Made by a program: the position numbers and the translations under genes. A DNA stretch of 64,000 bases. Origin: Pedobacter suwonensis. GTDB taxonomy: Bacteria > Bacteroidota > Bacteroidia > Sphingobacteriales > Sphingobacteriaceae. Below the pieces are notes generated by a model that did not search any database, was not told the origin of the DNA, and was given only the letters and a program-made list of their open reading frames with translations. Of this stretch, positions 1 to 9,132 are shown piece by piece (position 1 is the stretch's first letter; each line of letters starts with the position of its first letter). Location: assembly GCF_900111825.1 (NCBI RefSeq), contig NZ_FOJM01000006.1:62001-126000 (forward strand), read 5' to 3'.

Positions 1-809
1 GTGGTGGTCATTCGAAAGAGATTTTGAAACATCTTGGTCCGAAGGGTAGGCTGATTGCTTTTGATCAGGATCCGGATGCGCAGGCTAATATTCCGGCAGA
101 CGATCGTTTTATTTTTATCGACCAGAATTTCGGTTTTTTGAAAAATAACCTCCGTTTAAAAGGTTTTAGGCAGGTTGATGGTATACTGGCTGATCTAGGG
201 GTTTCTTCTCATCAGTTTGATGTGCCTGAACGTGGTTTTTCCATCCGTCACAATGCTGATTTGGATATGCGGATGGATCAGCACCGTGATTTAACGGCGG
301 CTGAAATTTTAAACACCTATCCTGAAGACAAGCTTCATAAAATATTTGGGATTTATGGTGAGGTAAAAAATGCAAAATCTTTAGCGCGTGCTATTGTTAC
401 TGCGCGTTTAGAACAGTCTTTTACCGATATCAATAGTCTGAAATCGGCTATATCGGCTTATATCCCTAAGGGAAAAGAAAATAAATATCTGGCGCAGGTT
501 TTTCAGGCACTTAGGATAGAGGTGAATGCAGAAATTCAGGTGCTGGAAGATTTTTTACAACAGGCGGCCGATGTGTTAAAGCCGGGCGGTCATTTGGTGG
601 TGATGTCTTATCATTCGTTAGAAGACAGGCCGGTAAAAAACTTTATGGCAAAAGGGAAATTTCAGGGAGAAGTAGAAAAGGATTTCTTTGGAAATCAGCA
701 AAAGCCATTTAATGTAATTACACGTAAAGCGATTGTGGCCACTGATGAGGAGATTGCGCAAAATAATCGTGCCCGTAGTGCTAAACTTAGAATTGCAGAA
801 AAAATATGA
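1..809 (+). CDS. rsmH: 16S rRNA (cytosine1402-N4)-methyltransferase RsmH, 5' partial
   Basis: SAM-dependent methyltransferase that modifies C1402 in the decoding centre of 16S rRNA. The frame is open to the window's left edge and reads GGHSKEIL, the family's SAM-binding GGHS motif, so the true start lies outside; the TTG at 24 is an internal Leu. Also visible are ADLGVSSHQFD, the RGFS segment and MSYHSLEDR near the C-terminus. The visible part is 268 residues of a family usually about 300 long, so roughly 30 residues are missing. The stop overlaps the ftsL start (ATGA), which shows translational coupling as first visible gene of the dcw cluster. Confidence 0.96.
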   Translation, partial: GGHSKEILKHLGPKGRLIAFDQDPDAQANIPADDRFIFIDQNFGFLKNNLRLKGFRQVDGILADLGVSSHQFDVPERGFSIRHNADLDMRMDQHRDLTAAEILNTYPEDKLHKIFGIYGEVKNAKSLARAIVTARLEQSFTDINSLKSAISAYIPKGKENKYLAQVFQALRIEVNAEIQVLEDFLQQAADVLKPGGHLVVMSYHSLEDRPVKNFMAKGKFQGEVEKDFFGNQQKPFNVITRKAIVATDEEIAQNNRARSAKLRIAEKI

Positions 810-1228
810 ACAGGTTTAGAGAGGAGATAGAGGAAGAGGAAGCTGGGCCTGAACCGGAGTTAAAAGCAGTGCCCAAAAAGCCGAAAACTGCTGAAGAAAA
901 AATGGATAGCAACTCTTTCATCAGCAAGCTTTTTAATGATGGATTGGTAAGTAAAGAGGCGGCAACAGATGCTTTGCCTTATTTGTGTTTTCTGGCTTTT
1001 TTGGGGATGATTTATATCGCCAATAGCCATTTTGCGGTAAACAATGTTCGCCGTATTGATAAATTAAATAAAGAAGTAAAAGAATTAAGATGGGAGTATA
1101 AATCCCTTAAGGCCGACCTGATGTTCAAAAGTAAATTAACAGAGGTTGCTAAAAAGGTAGATACCCTTGGTATAAAAGAACTGATTGAACCACCAAAAAA
1201 AATAATTGTTAAAAGCGATGAATATTAG
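806..1228 (+). CDS. ftsL: FtsL-like division protein (small bitopic membrane protein)
   Basis: 140 residues with the bitopic FtsL layout: an acidic/Lys-rich cytoplasmic N-terminus (about 1-55), one transmembrane segment (about 58-76, LPYLCFLAFLGMIYIANSHF), then a heptad-like coiled-coil stretch (about 78-125). FtsL proteins are too divergent for motif proof, so the call rests on topology and on the position between rsmH and the division transpeptidase, where ftsL always sits. It would act in the FtsQLB complex that activates septal peptidoglycan synthesis. It overlaps rsmH by 4 bases and the next gene by 11. Confidence 0.85.
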   Translation: MNRFREEIEEEEAGPEPELKAVPKKPKTAEEKMDSNSFISKLFNDGLVSKEAATDALPYLCFLAFLGMIYIANSHFAVNNVRRIDKLNKEVKELRWEYKSLKADLMFKSKLTEVAKKVDTLGIKELIEPPKKIIVKSDEY

Positions 1229-3320
1229 AGCAAACATCTTGCTTCGTGTATATCTGGCATTTGGCTTAATTGTGCTTTTTGCTTTTGCGGTGTTTTTACG
1301 CCTGGGTCAGGTGCAGTTTGTACAGGGAAAAAAATGGAAAGCTATGGCGGATAGTCTTTCTACCCGTTATGTAAATGTAGAAGCTACCCGTGGCAACATT
1401 TACTCCAATGACGGCAGTTTGCTGGCTACTTCGGTGCCGGAATATGAACTGCGTATGGATATGTTCGCCGGCGGTATTGCTGATGATAAAGTATTCAATG
1501 AGAAAGTAGATTCGCTGGGTTATAAATTATCGCAGATTTTTCAGGATAAAACTGCAAAAGAATATGCGCGTTACCTGCGTAAGGGCCGTCAGGACAGTGC
1601 ACGTTATTTATTGATTCACCGTAAAGTAGGTTATGCCGATCTAAAAACGATCAGGACTTTTCCGCTTTATAACATCGGTAAATTTAGTGGTGGCTTAATT
1701 GCCGTGCAACAGAATAAACGGATTCTTCCTTTTCAGGCGCTAGCTGCCCGTACCATTGGTTATAAAAACGAAAATGTAGCCAATGGTGTAGGTTTGGAAG
1801 GTGCTTATAAAGAATATATTAACGGTGAAACCGGAAAAAGATTGATGCAGCGCATTGCCGGAGGTGTTTATATCCCGGTGAATGAAGAAGCAGAGGTTGC
1901 GCCAAAGGATGGTGCTGACATTATCTCGACCATTGATGTGAATATGCAGGATATGGCACAAAGTGCCTTAGAGAAACAGTTGATTAAATCAAAGGCCGAT
2001 CATGGTGCAGTAATTGTAATGGAAGTGGCAACGGGCGAAATCCGAGCAGTGGCTAATTTCTCCAAAGTAGAAGAAGGTGTTTACAAAGAGAAATTTAATT
2101 ACGCCATCGCCGGTAACCAGGATCCGGGTTCTACTTTTAAACTCGCTTCTTACATGGCTTTGCTGGAGGATGAACTGGTTGATACCAATACCATGGTTGG
2201 AACGGGTACCTATAAAATCCCGGGGCATACCATTAAAGATTCTCACGGAAGCATCGGTGTGGTAACCGTTAAGAAAGCTTTTGAACAATCATCCAATGCG
2301 GCGATTGCCTACCTGATTAACAGTAAATATGGTGCAAATCCGAAAAAGTTTACAGATCATTTGTATGACTGGCGCTTGCATGAAAAAATGGGTTTGCAGA
2401 TTCCGGGTGAAGCCAGGCCCGCAGTAAAAAATCCGGTTACCAATAAAAGTTGGAACAAGAATATGACCTTGCCGCAAATGGCATATGGATATGAAATGCA
2501 GTTGACACCATTGAAAATGTTATCGCTTTATAATGCGGTGGCCAATAATGGTAAGATGCTTCAGCCGATTTTTGTAAAAGAGATCAGAAGGTTGGGAAAC
2601 CCGATTGAGCAGTTTAAAGCCAGGGTGATCAATGAAAAAATTTGTTCTGATGTTACACTGAGCAAGATTAAAAAAATGCTTGAAGGGGTGGTAACTGAGG
2701 GCAGCGGAAAGCAGATTGTTTACAATCCGTTATATCCGATTGCTGGTAAAACCGGTACCGCACAGGTGGCTGATGCCAATAAAGGATATAGAGCGAATAA
2801 ACAGTATCAAGCCTCTTTTGTAGGTTATTTTCCTGCAAATAAGCCAAAATATTCAATGATCGTGGTAATTAATGATCCAAAAGGTGCTTATTATGGCGCA
2901 TTGGTATCAGGTCCCGTTTTCAGGGAAATTGCCGATCGTATTTATGCCAGCGACATGCAGATGTACAATGATGTACCTACCCGTTTGGTTGGCAATACCG
3001 GGACGCCGCCAACAAAGGCCGGACAAAGCAAAGCAACGCAGAAGGTATATAAAGCTTTCGGATTTAAACCACTTTTTGCTTCAAAATCTGAGTATTACAA
3101 CATTATAGATACCAGTGCAGGAACAATTTTTCAGGAAAACAGCGAGCGTAAAGGTGTAATGCCAAACGTAACAGGGATGGGGCTGAAAGATGCCTTGTAC
3201 CTTTTAGGTAATGCAGGTTTAAAAACAAAGGTTTTTGGTGCCGGCAAAGTGATTAGTCAGTCGATAGCTGCCGGTACAAAAGTGGGTAGAGGATTAGGTG
3301 TACAGATAGAGTTAAATTAA
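1218..3320 (+). CDS. ftsI: Division-specific peptidoglycan transpeptidase (PBP3/FtsI) with PASTA domain
   Basis: Class B penicillin-binding protein that cross-links septal peptidoglycan in the periplasm. 700 residues: N-terminal membrane anchor (about 5-28), PBP dimerisation domain (about 50-230), transpeptidase domain with STFK (nucleophile Ser305), SSN (358-360) and KTG (511-513), then a C-terminal PASTA domain from about residue 648 (VMPNVTGMGLKDAL). The ATG at 1218 inside the end of ftsL is preferred over an in-frame TTG at 1206. PASTA-bearing FtsI is common in Bacteroidota. Partner of FtsW encoded downstream. Confidence 0.96.
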   Translation: MNIRANILLRVYLAFGLIVLFAFAVFLRLGQVQFVQGKKWKAMADSLSTRYVNVEATRGNIYSNDGSLLATSVPEYELRMDMFAGGIADDKVFNEKVDSLGYKLSQIFQDKTAKEYARYLRKGRQDSARYLLIHRKVGYADLKTIRTFPLYNIGKFSGGLIAVQQNKRILPFQALAARTIGYKNENVANGVGLEGAYKEYINGETGKRLMQRIAGGVYIPVNEEAEVAPKDGADIISTIDVNMQDMAQSALEKQLIKSKADHGAVIVMEVATGEIRAVANFSKVEEGVYKEKFNYAIAGNQDPGSTFKLASYMALLEDELVDTNTMVGTGTYKIPGHTIKDSHGSIGVVTVKKAFEQSSNAAIAYLINSKYGANPKKFTDHLYDWRLHEKMGLQIPGEARPAVKNPVTNKSWNKNMTLPQMAYGYEMQLTPLKMLSLYNAVANNGKMLQPIFVKEIRRLGNPIEQFKARVINEKICSDVTLSKIKKMLEGVVTEGSGKQIVYNPLYPIAGKTGTAQVADANKGYRANKQYQASFVGYFPANKPKYSMIVVINDPKGAYYGALVSGPVFREIADRIYASDMQMYNDVPTRLVGNTGTPPTKAGQSKATQKVYKAFGFKPLFASKSEYYNIIDTSAGTIFQENSERKGVMPNVTGMGLKDALYLLGNAGLKTKVFGAGKVISQSIAAGTKVGRGLGVQIELN

Positions 3321-3421
3321 GGTGGAAGGTTTAGGGTTTAAGGCGTAGGGTTTAGGATGGAAGGTTTAAGGTATATGCCTTGCTACTTGATACTCACTGC
3401 TTGATACTAAAAATAAAAAAA
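3321..3421. repeat. Intergenic low-complexity repeat, G-rich plus CTTGATACT type
   Basis: The gap between ftsI and murE is almost entirely repeat: GGAAGGTTTA/GGGTTTA(A/G)G units (3321-3371), then two copies of CTTGATACT about 3385-3410, ending about 14 bases before the murE ATG. A second pair of the same two units fills the gap before murD (6127-6260), in the same order and at the same distance from the start codon. No terminator is visible, so the cluster probably reads through. Confidence 0.7.
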
Positions 3422-4879
3422 ATGCAATTACAAGATTTACTTTACGGTGTAACGATTAAAGAATTGGTTGGTAAAACCGATCGGCAGATCAATGCGCTGA
3501 ATTTCGATTCGCGTAAGGTAGGTAAAGATGATATCTTTTTTGCGATGGTAGGTACCCTTACTGATGGGCACCAGTTTATTGAGCAGACCGTTCAGCAGGG
3601 CGCAGGCGTAATTATCTGTGAAAATTTACCGGAAATCGACGATTTTACGGTGACTTATATCAAGGTTGAAAATACATCGGTTGCCCTGGGGATTATGGCC
3701 GGTAATTATTTTGGAAATCCATCAGCAGATTTAAAACTGATTGGTATTACCGGAACGAACGGAAAAACGACCATTGCGACCATTCTTTTTAAATTATTTA
3801 AAGATCTGGGTTATAAAACCGGGCTTTTATCTACGGTAGAGAATTACATCAATGATACGGTAGTGCCTGCTACGCACACTACGCCAAACCCGATTGCCTT
3901 AAACCAGCTGTTAAGGGATATGGTAAAGGCAGGCTGCGATTATTGTTTCATGGAAGTAAGTTCGCATGCCGTGTCCCAGCACCGGATAGAAGGATTAACT
4001 TTCTCCGGGGGGGTGTTTTCGAATTTAACACATGACCATTTAGATTTTCATAAAACTTTTGATGCCTACCTGAAAGCCAAAAAAGCATTTTTTGATATGC
4101 TGCCTAAATCGGCATTTGCGCTGACCAATATCGATGATAAAAATGGCATGGTGATGCTACAGAATACCAAAGCACATAAAAAGACTTATGCGCTGAAGCA
4201 GCTGGCAGATTTTAAGGCTAAAATTATCGAAAACCAGTTCAGTGGTTTGCATTTGGATATCGATAACGAAGATGTTTATTTTAAATTGGTAGGCTCTTTT
4301 AATGCCTATAATCTATTGGCCGTTTACGGAACTGCGATTTTATTAGAACAGGATAAATTAAGGGTGCTCACGATGTTGAGTCGTTTATCAGGTGCAGAAG
4401 GAAGGTTTGATTATATCACTTCTGCTGATAACATTATTGGTATTGTAGATTATGCACATACTCCGGATGCCGTTCAGAACGTATTAAGTACCATTGCTAA
4501 TATCCGTAAAGGAACCGAACAGGTAATTACTGTAATTGGTTGCGGTGGAGATCGTGACAAAACCAAAAGGCCGATTATGGCCCAGGTGGCCTGCGACTGG
4601 AGTAATAAGGTGATTCTCACATCTGATAATCCACGTACAGAGGATGCTCAAGCCATTATCCATGATATGGAAGCAGGTGTTTCGCCGACAAATAAGCGTA
4701 AAACATTGTCCATTTTAGATAGAAAAGAAGCGATTAAAACAGCCTGTCATTTAGCGAAGCCAGGAGATATTATTCTTGTTGCGGGTAAAGGGCATGAGAA
4801 ATACCAGGAAATTAATGGGGTAAGGAACCATTTTGATGATAAAGAAATTTTACTTGAACAATTAAAACCAATCAGCTAA
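3422..4879 (+). CDS. murE: UDP-N-acetylmuramoyl-L-alanyl-D-glutamate--2,6-diaminopimelate ligase
   Basis: ATP-dependent Mur ligase adding the third residue of the peptidoglycan stem in the cytoplasm. 485 residues with the Mur P-loop GTNGKT (111-116) and the DNPR motif (402-405) that in characterised MurE enzymes selects meso-diaminopimelate over lysine. The start is set at the ATG at 3422 (MQLQDLLYG). An open frame continues upstream through the CTTGATACT repeat to 3380, but that part looks like translated repeat, not protein. The stop overlaps the mraY ATG by one base. Confidence 0.96.
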   Translation: MQLQDLLYGVTIKELVGKTDRQINALNFDSRKVGKDDIFFAMVGTLTDGHQFIEQTVQQGAGVIICENLPEIDDFTVTYIKVENTSVALGIMAGNYFGNPSADLKLIGITGTNGKTTIATILFKLFKDLGYKTGLLSTVENYINDTVVPATHTTPNPIALNQLLRDMVKAGCDYCFMEVSSHAVSQHRIEGLTFSGGVFSNLTHDHLDFHKTFDAYLKAKKAFFDMLPKSAFALTNIDDKNGMVMLQNTKAHKKTYALKQLADFKAKIIENQFSGLHLDIDNEDVYFKLVGSFNAYNLLAVYGTAILLEQDKLRVLTMLSRLSGAEGRFDYITSADNIIGIVDYAHTPDAVQNVLSTIANIRKGTEQVITVIGCGGDRDKTKRPIMAQVACDWSNKVILTSDNPRTEDAQAIIHDMEAGVSPTNKRKTLSILDRKEAIKTACHLAKPGDIILVAGKGHEKYQEINGVRNHFDDKEILLEQLKPIS

Positions 4880-6126
4880 TGTTATATTTATTATTCGAAT
4901 ACCTGCATAAGCATTATGATATACCTGGGTTAAGGTTGTTTCAGTACATCACTTTCCGGGCTTCTATTTCCATCATTTTATCGCTGATCATCACTACGGT
5001 ATATGGCCGGAGGCTTATTGATTTTTTACATAAAAAACAGGTGGGCGAAACGGTTAGGAATTTAGGCTTGGAAGGCCAAATGCAGAAACAAGGCACTCCA
5101 ACAATGGGTGGAATCATCATTTTGCTGGGTATTCTTATTCCAACATTACTTTTTGCCAATATTGCCAATATTTATGTCATCCTGATGGTAATTACCACAA
5201 TATGGATGGGCGCAATAGGCTTTTTAGATGACTATATCAAAGTATTTAAGAAAAACAAAGAAGGTCTAGCTGGTCGTTTTAAAGTGGTTGGTCAGGTAGG
5301 TTTGGGCTTAATTGTTGGCATAACCATGTATTTTCATCCCAATATCGTGGTGAGAGAAACTGTTCAGGATAATGTTAAAAGCACTTCTACGGTTCCGATG
5401 GTATTGCGCCAGAAAGGCGAGACATTTTACTATACGCAGGATGTAAAATCAACCAAAACCAACATGCCTTTTTATAAAAATAACGAGTTCGATTATGCCA
5501 AGGTATTAAAGTTTTTAGGAGGTGATTATCAGAAATATGCTTTTATCATATTCCTCGTGTTCACCGTATTTATCATTACCGCAGTTTCAAATGGAGCCAA
5601 TATTACCGACGGTATTGACGGGCTCGCCACGGGTACTTCTGCTGTAATTGGTATTACACTGGGAATTTTGGCTTATGTATCGGGTAATACGATCATGGCC
5701 GATTACCTGAATATTATGTATATCCCGAACTCGGCAGAGCTGATGATTTTTGCGGGAGCATTTGTTGGTGCATGTGTGGGTTTCCTTTGGTACAACTCTT
5801 ATCCTGCCCAGATTTTTATGGGCGATACCGGAAGTTTGGCCATCGGGGGAATCATAGCCGCTTTTGCACTGATGATCCGTAAGGAGCTTTTAATCCCGAT
5901 TTTATGCGGAATATTCCTGGTAGAACTGGTTTCGGTGATTATGCAGGTTTCTTACTTCAAATATACCAAGAAGAAATTTGGAGAAGGCCGCAGGATTTTT
6001 CTGATGTCGCCTTTGCATCACCACTACCAGAAAAAGGGATATCATGAAGCTAAAATTGTAACCCGTTTCTGGATTATCGGGATCATGCTTGCAATTATGA
6101 CCATCGTAACATTGAAATTGAGGTAA
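4879..6126 (+). CDS. mraY: Phospho-N-acetylmuramoyl-pentapeptide-transferase
   Basis: Integral membrane enzyme that transfers phospho-MurNAc-pentapeptide to undecaprenyl phosphate, giving lipid I. 415 residues, multi-spanning, with the family's catalytic features: FLDDY (Asp117-Asp118), TDGIDGL (about 243-249), MGDTGS (about 314-319) and the HHHYQKKG loop near 380. It is longer than the roughly 360-residue E. coli enzyme because of a soluble insertion at about 150-215 (between the DDY and TDGIDGL blocks), which I believe is usual in Bacteroidota. Translationally coupled to murE. Confidence 0.97.
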   Translation: MLYLLFEYLHKHYDIPGLRLFQYITFRASISIILSLIITTVYGRRLIDFLHKKQVGETVRNLGLEGQMQKQGTPTMGGIIILLGILIPTLLFANIANIYVILMVITTIWMGAIGFLDDYIKVFKKNKEGLAGRFKVVGQVGLGLIVGITMYFHPNIVVRETVQDNVKSTSTVPMVLRQKGETFYYTQDVKSTKTNMPFYKNNEFDYAKVLKFLGGDYQKYAFIIFLVFTVFIITAVSNGANITDGIDGLATGTSAVIGITLGILAYVSGNTIMADYLNIMYIPNSAELMIFAGAFVGACVGFLWYNSYPAQIFMGDTGSLAIGGIIAAFALMIRKELLIPILCGIFLVELVSVIMQVSYFKYTKKKFGEGRRIFLMSPLHHHYQKKGYHEAKIVTRFWIIGIMLAIMTIVTLKLR

Positions 6127-6263
6127 TTCAAGGTGGAAGGTTTAAAGGTGGATGGTGTAAGGTTTAAGTAGATCAGTAAAAATAAAAAATAAAAAATAAA
6201 TAAAAGTGTAATAGTAGTGTCTTGATACCTGATACTAATTACTTAATACAAAAATATAAAACA
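6127..6263. repeat. Second copy of the G-rich plus CTTGATACT intergenic repeat
   Basis: AAGGTGGAAGGTTTAAAGGT-type G-rich units from 6129, an A-rich spacer, then CTTGATACCTGATACT at about 6221-6236, ending about 28 bases before the murD ATG. Same layout as the ftsI-murE gap. Read through in frame it would encode a nearly identical spurious leader, so upstream starts for murD should be distrusted. Confidence 0.65.
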
Positions 6264-7652
6264 ATGAACACGAATAACATCACATCAAGCAATACTAAGT
6301 CAGCAATGACCGGGCAGGGCCGTGTGGTTATTCTTGGTGCCGGCGAAAGTGGGGTAGGTGCAGCAAAGCTGGCACAAACCAAAGGTTTCGACGTATTCGT
6401 TTCGGATTTTGGTATCATAACCGATAAATACAAAGCTGCACTAGAAAAGCTTGGCGTGCCCTTCGAATCTGAAAAGCATACCGAAGAATTGATTCTGAAT
6501 GCAACGGAAGTCATTAAAAGTCCTGGTATCCCGCCAACAGTACCTATCGTTAAAAAACTGGTTGCCCGGGGTATTCCGGTAATTTCAGAAATTGAGTTTG
6601 CCAACAGATATACCAACGCCAAAACCATTTGCATTACAGGGTCTAATGGTAAATCAACTACAAGCCTGTTAACCTATCATATCTTAAAAAATGCGGGCTT
6701 AAATGTAGGTTTGGCTGGTAACATCGGGCAGAGTTTTGCCGCGCAGGTAGCCACAGAAGACTATGAATATTATGTGCTGGAAATATCGAGTTTTATGCTT
6801 GACGATATGTTCGAGTTCAAGGCAGATATTGCTGTTTTATTAAATATTACACCCGATCATTTGGATCGCTACGATTACAAGCTGGAGAATTACGCTGCAT
6901 CAAAAATGCGCATCATTCAAAACCAGACTGCAAATGACGTTTTCATTTATTGTGCAGATGACCAGGAAAGCCTGAAAGCCATGGCAATTACTAAACCACT
7001 TGCCAGAACCTATCCTTTTTCGATTGTTAAACCAGTTGAAAGGGGCGCTTATTTAGAAGATAATACTTTACACATCCTTACAGAACCTAATAACCAACTA
7101 ACCATGTCTATTTCAGATTTAGCCTTACAGGGCAAGCACAACATTTACAATTCTATGGCCTCAGGCATTGTGTCGAAAGTTTTAGAATTACGAAATGAGT
7201 CCATCCGCGAGAGCATGGGTAATTTCAAGAATATTGAGCACAGGTTAGAGCATGTTGCCAAAATTTCGGGGATCGATTTTATCAACGATAGTAAAGCCAC
7301 CAATGTAAACTCTACCTGGTATGCTTTAGAAAGTATGACGAGCGATGTGGTGCTGATTATGGGCGGTGTTGATAAAGGGAACGATTACAATATGCTTAAG
7401 GATCTGGTTAAAACTAAGGTGAAAGCCATTGTTTGCCTGGGTAAAGACAATAAACGTATTCATGATGCTTTTGAGGATGATGTAGATATTATTGTCAATA
7501 CTTTTTCTGCAGAAGAAGCTGCCCAGATTGCTTTCCATCTGGCAAAACGTGGCGATGCCGTATTGCTATCGCCAGCATGTGCAAGTTTTGATTTGTTTAA
7601 AAATTATGAAGACCGTGGTAACCAGTTTAAGGCGGCAGTAAGAGAATTATAA
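6264..7652 (+). CDS. murD: UDP-N-acetylmuramoylalanine--D-glutamate ligase
   Basis: Mur ligase adding D-Glu to UDP-MurNAc-L-Ala. 462 residues. An N-terminal Rossmann-like UDP-binding region (VVILGAGESGVG) begins after a poorly conserved 25-residue leader; the P-loop is GSNGKST (126-132); NITPDHLDRY and the C-terminal HRLE and NDSKATN segments follow. The ATG at 6264 is chosen because the open frame further upstream (from 6222) runs through an intergenic repeat. murD lies 15 bases before ftsW, so they are cotranscribed. Confidence 0.96.
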   Translation: MNTNNITSSNTKSAMTGQGRVVILGAGESGVGAAKLAQTKGFDVFVSDFGIITDKYKAALEKLGVPFESEKHTEELILNATEVIKSPGIPPTVPIVKKLVARGIPVISEIEFANRYTNAKTICITGSNGKSTTSLLTYHILKNAGLNVGLAGNIGQSFAAQVATEDYEYYVLEISSFMLDDMFEFKADIAVLLNITPDHLDRYDYKLENYAASKMRIIQNQTANDVFIYCADDQESLKAMAITKPLARTYPFSIVKPVERGAYLEDNTLHILTEPNNQLTMSISDLALQGKHNIYNSMASGIVSKVLELRNESIRESMGNFKNIEHRLEHVAKISGIDFINDSKATNVNSTWYALESMTSDVVLIMGGVDKGNDYNMLKDLVKTKVKAIVCLGKDNKRIHDAFEDDVDIIVNTFSAEEAAQIAFHLAKRGDAVLLSPACASFDLFKNYEDRGNQFKAAVREL

Positions 7653-7653
7653 T

Positions 7654-7659
7654 AGGAGG
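7654..7659 (+). promoter_or_regulatory. Strong Shine-Dalgarno site for ftsW
   Basis: A perfect AGGAGG lies 8 bases before the ftsW ATG at 7668. Most genes in this window have no such motif, in line with the weak use of Shine-Dalgarno sequences in Bacteroidota, so this one stands out and fixes the ftsW start. Confidence 0.6.
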
Positions 7660-7667
7660 CTCAATAT

Positions 7668-8861
7668 ATGTTGCAGGCACTACTTAATAAAACAAAAGGA
7701 GATAGATGGATCTGGCTGATCATCATCCTGCTTTCGCTTATATCTGTAATGGCAGTGTATAGCGCAACGGGTACTTTGGCTTATAAAAAAGGAGAAGCTG
7801 TAGAGAAACTTTTGCTTACCAAACACCTTATTTTCGTTTTGCTGGGCATAGGTATGATTTACATCGCCCACCTGCTTGACTATCGCTATTATGCAGGTAT
7901 TTCAAAGGTGTTAATGATTGTAACCATTCCTTTGCTGTTTTACACCTTAATTTTTGGTACGAACTTAAACGATGCTTCGAGGTGGGTTAAAATACCGGTA
8001 ATTGGGTTAACCTTTCAAACTTCCGATTTAGCCAAGCTGGCATTGATTACCTTTTTGGCCCGGATGCTGACCAAAAAACAAGAAAATATTAAAGACGTTA
8101 AAGAGTCATTTATACCAATTATGGGGTCGGTTTGTGTGGTTTTTGTTCTAATTGCACTGGCCAATTTATCTACAGCTTTAATGCTTTTTGGTGTAAGTAT
8201 ATTGCTGCTGATTATCGGTAGGATCAGTATTAAACAGATCGCTATTGTTTGTGCAGGAGGTTTTGTGCTGCTATTGTTCGTTTTCTTTTTAGGGCCGAGG
8301 CGAAAAACCTACATGTCGCGTATCAATACGTTTATGCATCCTGAAATGCAGCATTCAGATAAAACTTTCCAGGCAGATCAGGCAAAAATTGCCCTGGCTA
8401 CTGGTGGTGTTTTTGGTAAAGGACCAGGTAATAGTACGCAACGCAATTTCCTGCCACACCCATATTCCGATTTTATTTTCGCCATTATTATTGAAGAATG
8501 GGGGACTGTGGGAGGAATTGTTATCATGATACTATACCTGGTGCTTTTATACCGATGTATCAAGATCGTAACCCGGGCACCAAAGGCTTTTGGTGCGCTG
8601 CTGGCCGCCGGATTAAGTTTTAGTCTGACCATTCAGGCCTTTGCAAACATGGCGGTAGCAGTTGGTTTAGGGCCGGTAACCGGGGTTCCATTGCCGCTGG
8701 TAAGTATGGGGGGTACCTCGATGATTTTTACCAGTGTGGCGTTTGGTATTATTCTGAGTGTAAGCCGCGACGTAGAAGAAAATGCCAATGCAGCAACAAA
8801 AGAAGATAAAGATAAAGTGAAAAATAAAGTAATAATTGGTGAAATACCAGCAATGGCATAG
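7668..8861 (+). CDS. ftsW: Septal peptidoglycan glycosyltransferase FtsW (SEDS family)
   Basis: SEDS-family polytopic membrane protein that polymerises lipid II at the septum with the FtsI-type transpeptidase. 397 residues, about ten hydrophobic segments, the conserved large loop with the HPYSDFIFAIIIEEWG region (about 262-276) and the C-terminal GVPLPLVSMGGTS signature (about 342-354). A soluble, charged tail of about 25 residues ends the protein. The position between murD and murG favours FtsW over RodA. A perfect AGGAGG precedes the start. Confidence 0.96.
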   Translation: MLQALLNKTKGDRWIWLIIILLSLISVMAVYSATGTLAYKKGEAVEKLLLTKHLIFVLLGIGMIYIAHLLDYRYYAGISKVLMIVTIPLLFYTLIFGTNLNDASRWVKIPVIGLTFQTSDLAKLALITFLARMLTKKQENIKDVKESFIPIMGSVCVVFVLIALANLSTALMLFGVSILLLIIGRISIKQIAIVCAGGFVLLLFVFFLGPRRKTYMSRINTFMHPEMQHSDKTFQADQAKIALATGGVFGKGPGNSTQRNFLPHPYSDFIFAIIIEEWGTVGGIVIMILYLVLLYRCIKIVTRAPKAFGALLAAGLSFSLTIQAFANMAVAVGLGPVTGVPLPLVSMGGTSMIFTSVAFGIILSVSRDVEENANAATKEDKDKVKNKVIIGEIPAMA

Positions 8862-9132
8862 TTGATCGTTATTAAAAGGTGTTAAAATAAATTAACCACA
8901 GAGAGAACAGAGAGTAAGGCACAGAGAAACACTAAGAAAAATTTGTGATTCAAAAATAAGCTTAATGTTCTCAGTAGTAAAAGTAAACTTAGAGTGCTTT
9001 GCGAAAAACTTTGCGTGCTTTGCGGTTAAAATAAAGCTTGATGCCCGCAGTGTACTCTGTGGTAAAAAACTTAATGTGCTTTGCTGAAAACTTAGTGCAC
9101 TTTGCGGTTAAGAAAATAGATAAACAATTAAA
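8862..9132. repeat. ACCACAGAG / CTTTGCGGTTAA intergenic repeat
   Basis: The 271-base gap before murG is built from degenerate units. TTAACCACAGAG (8892-8903) is matched in inverse by CTCTGTGGTAA (9055-9065), and several CTTTGCG(T)GCTTTGCGGTTAA-like units lie between and after (about 8995-9110). It contains no open frame of note and no T-tract terminator. I recall such ACCACAGAG...CTTTGCGGTT repeats as common between genes in Pedobacter and Flavobacterium; their function is unknown to me. Confidence 0.7.

Noticed and set aside
8862..9132. CRISPR array
   Set aside because: Units are degenerate, unevenly spaced and have no constant repeat-spacer alternation; no cas gene is present.
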